From NCBI RefSeq assembly GCF_017084525.1, contig NZ_CP070950.1, positions 3,472,001 through 3,536,000 of the forward strand: a stretch of DNA of 64,000 nt, in the 5' to 3' direction. Under the pieces are notes generated by a model that saw nothing but the letters and a program-made list of their open reading frames with translations, was not told where the DNA came from and searched no databases. Below are positions 60,173-64,000 of this stretch, one piece after another. The DNA comes from Conexibacter sp. SYSU D00693. GTDB lineage: Bacteria > Actinomycetota > Thermoleophilia > Solirubrobacterales > Solirubrobacteraceae. The position numbers were made by a program, and so were the translations under genes. Within the stretch, counting starts at the first letter, position 1, and each line of letters starts with the position of its first letter.

Positions 60173-60598
60173 TCACCCGCCCAGGCGGTACGTCGCCGAG
60201 GCGGTGGCGACGAGCGCCTCCTGCGCGTCGCGGACCTCCACGCGCACGAACGACAGGCGCCCACCGCGGCGCAGGACCTCCGCGTCGGCCACGAGGTCGC
60301 CGCGTGCGGGCGCCAGGAAGTCGGTGTGCAGCGAGACGGTGGCGCCCGCGGGGTTCGCCGGCGCGGGCTCGTCGATCGACCAGGCGGCGGCCATCGCCGC
60401 GGTGTCGGCCAGCGTGGCGACCGCGCCCCCGTGGACGACGTCGGCCATCGTCGCGAGCTCGTCGCGGAAGGGCAGCTCGAGCCGTGCGCGGTCGTCGCCC
60501 AGCTCGCCGACGCGGATGCCCAGGAGCCGGGCCAGCGGCGAGTGCGGGATGAACGCCGCGATGACGTCGCGGCGCGAGGGGGTCGTCGTCGAGCTCAT
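60173..60598 (-). CDS. PaaI-family hotdog thioesterase
   Basis: This 141-aa protein has the PaaI motif DVVHGGAVATLADTAAMAAA with the conserved HGG, and GATVSLHTDFLAPARGD. Such enzymes hydrolyse aromatic or short acyl-CoA. With the adjacent thioesterase and the decarboxylase-like gene it forms a small minus-strand metabolic cluster. Substrate not inferable. Confidence 0.87.
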   Translation of the reverse strand: MSSTTTPSRRDVIAAFIPHSPLARLLGIRVGELGDDRARLELPFRDELATMADVVHGGAVATLADTAAMAAAWSIDEPAPANPAGATVSLHTDFLAPARGDLVADAEVLRRGGRLSFVRVEVRDAQEALVATASATYRLGG

Positions 60599-60626
60599 GC
60601 CCGCGATCGTCGCGGACGGGCTGCCG

Positions 60627-62165
60627 CTACGCCATGACCCGGAAGGTCATGAGCGAGGGGTCGGCCGCGCCCTCGACGTAGCCGTCCTGGGCCACGACCT
60701 CCTCGAGGTAGTCGACGGTCTCCTCGCTGAGCACCTCGCCGGGGACGAACGCCGGGATGCCGGGCGGGTAGGGCGTGACGAACTCGGCAGCGACCCGGCC
60801 GACGGCGTCCTTGGGCTTGACGTCCTCGGTCGGGGCGAAGAACGCGTCGCGCGGGCGGACCGCCTGCTCGGGCAGGTGGCGCGGGAGGGCAGGCAGGCGC
60901 CCGTGGGACGGCGCGCCACCCTCGCGGTCGACCATGTCGCGCAGGCCGCGCACGAGCCGGTCGACCTCCTGCGGGCCGTGGGCGAAGGTGACCAGCGGGA
61001 CGATCCGGCGATGGTCGGAGAGCTCGACGTCGACCTGGTGGTGGTCGCGCAGGAAGTCGTCGGCCTCGTAGCCCGTCAGGCCGACGGGGGCGACCTCGAT
61101 CAGCACGTGGGTCGGGTCGACCTCGTGGACGCCGGGCCGGGCCAGCAGCTCCTCGGGCGTGACGACGTTCAGCTCCGGCACCTCGTCGGCCACCCGGCGG
61201 CGCAGCTCCATCGCGGCGTCGACGGCCTGGGCGAGCAGTCGCTCGCCGTCACGCACGAACTGCCGGCGCGCGCCGTCGATGCTCGACAGCAGCAGCGCCG
61301 AGGCGCTGGTGGACTGCTCGAGCTCGAAGCACAGCTCGAGGCGCTCGGTGTCGATGCGGTCGCTGCCGACCGACAGCACGGACGTCTGGGAGAGGCCGGA
61401 CAGCGTCTTGTGCACCGAGCCGATGGCGAGGTCCGAGCCCTGCTCGAGCGCGCCCTTGGGCAGGTCCGGGTGGCCGGACAGCGCGTAGTCCAGCCCCCAG
61501 GCGTCGTCGGTCACGAGCGGCTTGCCCAGGGCGTGGCAGGCGTCCGCGAGCCGGCGGACGTCGGCCGTCGTCCCGTAGTAGGAGGGCGTGAAGACCATCC
61601 CGCCGGCGGCCTCCGGGTGGGCGCGCAGCGCGGCTTCGAAGGCGTCGGCGTCGACGGTGTGGGCGAGCTCGAGCTCCTCGTCGTAGACCGCCGGCACCCA
61701 GACCGGCCGCGCGCCGGAGAGCACGAGCCCGGCGATCACCGACTTGTGGCCGTTGCGCGCGAGGACGACCTCCTGGTCCGGGGCGCCCAGGGTGAGCAGC
61801 GCGACGTGGACGCTCATCGAGCTGCCGTTGGTGGAGAAGAGCGTCTGCTGGGCCCCGACCGCCTCAGCGAAGAGCTGCTGGGCGGTCTCCTCGACCTGCC
61901 ACACGTGGTTGCGCGTGTCGACGCCGTGGCTCATCGGCGCGTCGGCCTTCAGGACCTCGTGGCCCGCCCACTCGGCCACGTCGGCCTCGCCGCGGCCGGC
62001 GCCATGCGCGGGGATCCCGAAGGTCAGCCGGTCGTCGCGGTGGTAGGCGGCCAGCGCGTCGGCGATCGGCGCCGTCGTCTGGTCGGCGGTGGCCGGGCCC
62101 TGCTTGGCGGCGAGGCGCGCCTCGGCCTTGTTGCGCGCCTTGCGCAGGCGGTGCGTGCTCGGCAT
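60627..62165 (-). CDS. Orn/Lys/Arg decarboxylase-family PLP enzyme
   Basis: This 512-aa fold-type I enzyme has FSTNGSSMS (about 110-118), the PLP-stacking histidine in RNGHKS (138-142), the aspartate in VTDDAWG (D220/D221) and the Schiff-base lysine K253 in GSVHKTLSG. A C-terminal domain with TPYPPGIPAFVPGE is typical of SpeA/CadA-type biosynthetic decarboxylases. It would make agmatine or cadaverine-type polyamines. It lacks the N-terminal response-regulator-like wing domain of inducible enzymes, as in Bacillus SpeA-type forms. Substrate uncertain. Confidence 0.88.
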   Translation of the reverse strand: MPSTHRLRKARNKAEARLAAKQGPATADQTTAPIADALAAYHRDDRLTFGIPAHGAGRGEADVAEWAGHEVLKADAPMSHGVDTRNHVWQVEETAQQLFAEAVGAQQTLFSTNGSSMSVHVALLTLGAPDQEVVLARNGHKSVIAGLVLSGARPVWVPAVYDEELELAHTVDADAFEAALRAHPEAAGGMVFTPSYYGTTADVRRLADACHALGKPLVTDDAWGLDYALSGHPDLPKGALEQGSDLAIGSVHKTLSGLSQTSVLSVGSDRIDTERLELCFELEQSTSASALLLSSIDGARRQFVRDGERLLAQAVDAAMELRRRVADEVPELNVVTPEELLARPGVHEVDPTHVLIEVAPVGLTGYEADDFLRDHHQVDVELSDHRRIVPLVTFAHGPQEVDRLVRGLRDMVDREGGAPSHGRLPALPRHLPEQAVRPRDAFFAPTEDVKPKDAVGRVAAEFVTPYPPGIPAFVPGEVLSEETVDYLEEVVAQDGYVEGAADPSLMTFRVMA

Positions 62166-62206
62166 GTCCCTGGACTGCCCGGTCCGGGTGCCGCGACACG
62201 CGATCG

Positions 62207-62629
62207 CTAGAGGTCGGCCTGCAGCTCCCTGCCGCCGCCGCCGTGGTCGCGCCTGCGGGGGTAGATCGAGTACGAGCCGACCGCCGTCCCGAGCAGCCGC
62301 TCGTCCCCGGCGGTGACCTGCGCGCGAAGGACCGCGCTGGTCTTGTTGCGCCGGTCGACGTGCGCGTGGCAGGTCACGCAGCCCTCGCGGGCCGTCGCCA
62401 CGAAGTTGATGGCGACGTTGAGGGTGGCGATGCCCTCGTCGTCGGTCGTCTGCTGCCACAGCGCCGAGCCCATCGCGTAGTCGACGAGGGCGAAGCACGC
62501 GACGCCGCTGAGCAGCCCCGCCGGGTTGATCAGCTCGTCGCGGATGTCCAGGCGCAGCACGCCCGGGCCCTCGTAGCGGAAGCCGAAGAAGGCGCCGACG
62601 CCGTCGATGGACCAGGGCCGGTCGGGCAC
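62207..62629 (-). CDS. PaaI-like hotdog thioesterase
   Basis: This 140-aa protein reads GVGAFFGFRYEGPGVLRLDIRD, then INPAGLLSGVACFALVDYAMG in the position of the HGG motif (here LSG, so the usual histidine is missing), and ATLNVAINFVATAREG. The fold is clear, but the altered motif makes catalysis uncertain. GTG 62629 has a TAGCGT box 9 nt upstream. Confidence 0.75.
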   Translation of the reverse strand: MPDRPWSIDGVGAFFGFRYEGPGVLRLDIRDELINPAGLLSGVACFALVDYAMGSALWQQTTDDEGIATLNVAINFVATAREGCVTCHAHVDRRNKTSAVLRAQVTAGDERLLGTAVGSYSIYPRRRDHGGGGRELQADL

Positions 62630-62638
62630 GCCCGCGAG

Positions 62639-62644
62639 ACGCTA
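62639..62644 (-). promoter_or_regulatory. -10 box of the hotdog protein gene at 62207
   Basis: TAGCGT (minus strand) ends 9 nt before the GTG at 62629. Confidence 0.5.
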
Positions 62645-62665
62645 CCCGCTGCCTGCGGCGCGGCT

Positions 62666-63103
62666 CTAGGGGACCTGGCGGAAGGTGAGGACGACGCCGC
62701 CCAGCACCACCACGTCGCCGTCGGTCAGGTCGTGCTGGGTCACGCGGCGGCCGTTGACCCACGTGCCGTTGGTCGAGCGGTCGTCGAGGATGCGGGCGGT
62801 GCCGCCCGGACGGTGCACCACCACGGCGTGGCGACGGGAGACGCCGACGTCGTCGAGGGCGATGTCGGCGGTGAAGCCCCGCCCGAGGCGCATCACCGGC
62901 TCGGCGAGCGGGATGGCGCGGGCGTCGTCGCCGGACTCGGCGATGAGGTAGAGGCCGGGGTCGAGGGCCGAGGGGTCCACGGCCCGCGAGCGCTCGCGGT
63001 GGCTGAGGGCCGGCAGCGCGTCGTGCGCACCGGTCTCCTGCGCGAGGCGGTCGAGCGCTCGTACGTGGCGCTCGGGGGCGAAGGTGGGGGCCATGGCGTG
63101 CAT
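62666..63103 (-). CDS. FHA-domain protein
   Basis: This 145-aa protein has a charged N-terminal part and a FHA domain (about 55-143) with MRLGRGFTADI, DDVGVSRRHAVVV and RSTNGTWVNGRRV, containing the conserved Gly-Arg, Ser-x-x-His and Asn-Gly residues that read phosphothreonine. It is a cytoplasmic adaptor for Ser/Thr kinase signalling. No kinase is in the window. Two ATGs (63103 and 63094) are possible starts. Confidence 0.9.
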   Translation of the reverse strand: MHAMAPTFAPERHVRALDRLAQETGAHDALPALSHRERSRAVDPSALDPGLYLIAESGDDARAIPLAEPVMRLGRGFTADIALDDVGVSRRHAVVVHRPGGTARILDDRSTNGTWVNGRRVTQHDLTDGDVVVLGGVVLTFRQVP

Positions 63104-63152
63104 GGCACCGCACCGACCTCAAGGCCAGCTCAGGATGCGCTGAGCGGCAGGT

Positions 63153-63167
63153 GGGTGCCAGGCACCC
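63153..63167 (-). terminator. GTGCC-W-GGCAC palindrome, copy D
   Basis: GGGTGCCAGGCACCC starts 1 nt after the stop of the minus-strand transglycosylase-like gene. Outer arms GCTGAG (63140-63145) and CTCAGC (63168-63173) extend the symmetry. Confidence 0.55.
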
Positions 63168-63168
63168 C

Positions 63169-63876
63169 TCAGCGGCCGACGAAGTTCGGCTGCTCCCAGA
63201 CGCGGCGCTTGAGGTAGTCCTTGACCTGGGCGACGTAGCTGTCGCTCTTGCCAAGGTGCCAGCGGCCGGACGCCCAGACCCCGATGGAGCCCCAGAGGTC
63301 GCCGGCGCGGTACTCCTCGGCGCGCTCGACGGTGTTGAGCCACGGGTGCTTGCCGTCGTAGTAGGAGCGGATGATCGCGCCCCAGTAGTCGGCGTTGAAC
63401 GCGCTGGCCTGCTGCATGAACGGCAGGCAGCAGTGGTAGGGGCGGCGCATCTGGAAGAGGCCGAAGGAGTCGCCGCCGTCCCCCAGCGTGCGCACGTCCC
63501 ACCAGCTCTCGACCGCGGCGACGGCGCGGACGAGGTCGTGGTCGATGCCCCACTTGATCGCGGTCCACTCGAGGATGTCGTCGGTGTTGCCGCGGAAGCG
63601 CCCGTCGACGTCGGCCTTGTAGGGCATGTCGCTGCGGCGCCGGAAGATGCGCAGCTGGGACGCGGTCGGCACCCGGCGGTTGGCCTTCGCGTTCTGCGGG
63701 CGCGGCTCCCAGCCGTGGCGCTTGACCTTCTTGGCCGCGGCCGCCGAGCTCAGGGGCTTCGTGCCGACCTTGGCCATCCACGGGTTGGCGGCGCCCGCCG
63801 CGGCGGGACCAGCGGCGAGGAGGGCGAGCGCGGCGAGGAGGGGGACGAGCAAGCGCACCGGGGCAGGCATCGGCAT
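63169..63876 (-). CDS. secreted lytic transglycosylase-like protein
   Basis: This 235-aa protein has a signal peptide (hydrophobic residues 7-28, cleavage near AGA-ANP). The mature part has a lysozyme-fold-like motif VRAVAAVESWWDVRTLG with the catalytic-type glutamate, followed by GDSFGLFQMRR and a cysteine pair CC in PYHCCLPF, as in SLT-type transglycosylases. WGSIGVWASGRWHLG occurs near the end. It would cleave peptidoglycan outside the membrane. The two ATGs at 63876 and 63870 are both plausible. Confidence 0.78.
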   Translation of the reverse strand: MPMPAPVRLLVPLLAALALLAAGPAAAGAANPWMAKVGTKPLSSAAAAKKVKRHGWEPRPQNAKANRRVPTASQLRIFRRRSDMPYKADVDGRFRGNTDDILEWTAIKWGIDHDLVRAVAAVESWWDVRTLGDGGDSFGLFQMRRPYHCCLPFMQQASAFNADYWGAIIRSYYDGKHPWLNTVERAEEYRAGDLWGSIGVWASGRWHLGKSDSYVAQVKDYLKRRVWEQPNFVGR

Positions 63877-63903
63877 CGTGGCGCGGGCCGTTGAGCGGCG
63901 CGG

Positions 63904-64000
63904 TCAGCGCGCGACGGGTGCGGGTGCGGCGTAGGCGTCCGCCAGGTGCTCGACCAGGTGCGAGAGCGCGCTGCCGCCGCCGGCCAGCCGCCGCTGGCGC
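63904..64000 (-). CDS. C-terminal end of an unidentified protein (5' part outside window)
   Basis: A frame open from the right edge ends in TGA at 63904 and gives 31 residues including LAGGGSALSHLVEHLADAY. Third positions are nearly all G/C and the spacing of 27 nt to the next gene fits an operon. Too short to identify. Confidence 0.45.
   Translation of the reverse strand, partial: RQRRLAGGGSALSHLVEHLADAYAAPAPVAR

Noticed and set aside
62207-62629. Functional PaaI thioesterase with full motif
   Set aside because: The HGG histidine is not present (LSG instead), so I report only the fold with uncertain catalysis.

Overview
The window is about 64 kb of very GC-rich DNA with almost only G or C at third codon positions. 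GTG and TTG starts are frequent, TANNNT -10 boxes sit immediately before start codons, and a c-di-AMP riboswitch precedes a transglycosylase gene. This fits a high-GC actinobacterium; a Thermoleophilia/Solirubrobacterales-like organism is my inference from gene style, not from a marker gene. I found no rRNA, tRNA or CRISPR array.

Positions 1-46,830 are one large, mosaic cell-surface glycan locus built from short divergent and convergent operons. It holds nucleotide-sugar enzymes (extended SDR epimerase, nucleotide-sugar dehydrogenase, two GDP-mannose 4,6-dehydratase-like enzymes, RmlC, a DegT-type aminotransferase, and an acyltransferase/3,4-ketoisomerase fusion). It also holds about fifteen glycosyltransferases (GT4, GT2, CgeB-like, WecG/TagA type, one GT4-GT2 fusion), a FkbM methyltransferase, several large GT-C-like membrane proteins, a Wzx-type flippase, a GtrA protein, and a Wzm/Wzt ABC exporter whose ATPase carries a glycan-recognition tail. 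Together they would activate deoxy- and amino-sugars, assemble lipid-linked glycans at the inner membrane face, export them and decorate them. An IS481-family element (33,113-34,170) with a decayed transposase sits between two convergent genes of this locus.

The standout is the GDP-mannose 4,6-dehydratase gene at 7,849-9,843. It is interrupted in frame by a 343-residue intein with two LAGLIDADG-like motifs. The intein splits the conserved NHE/SPRR motif, which is intact in a paralogue about 3 kb away.

Positions 46,900-64,000 are mostly housekeeping: heme A synthase, small secreted proteins, a PAS/GAF SpoIIE-type phosphatase, Lon, a PucR-type regulator, FtsH, a riboswitch-controlled transglycosylase, a GT2, O6-alkylguanine-DNA methyltransferase, three hotdog thioesterases, an Orn/Lys/Arg-decarboxylase-family PLP enzyme, a FHA protein and a secreted transglycosylase-like protein.

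Window-wide features include more than fifteen genes whose -10 box lies 6-11 nt before the start codon (predicted leaderless mRNAs), six convergent gene pairs that share the tetranucleotide CTAG as two opposed stop codons, and four copies of a GTGCC(A/T)GGCAC palindrome placed directly at gene 3' ends.
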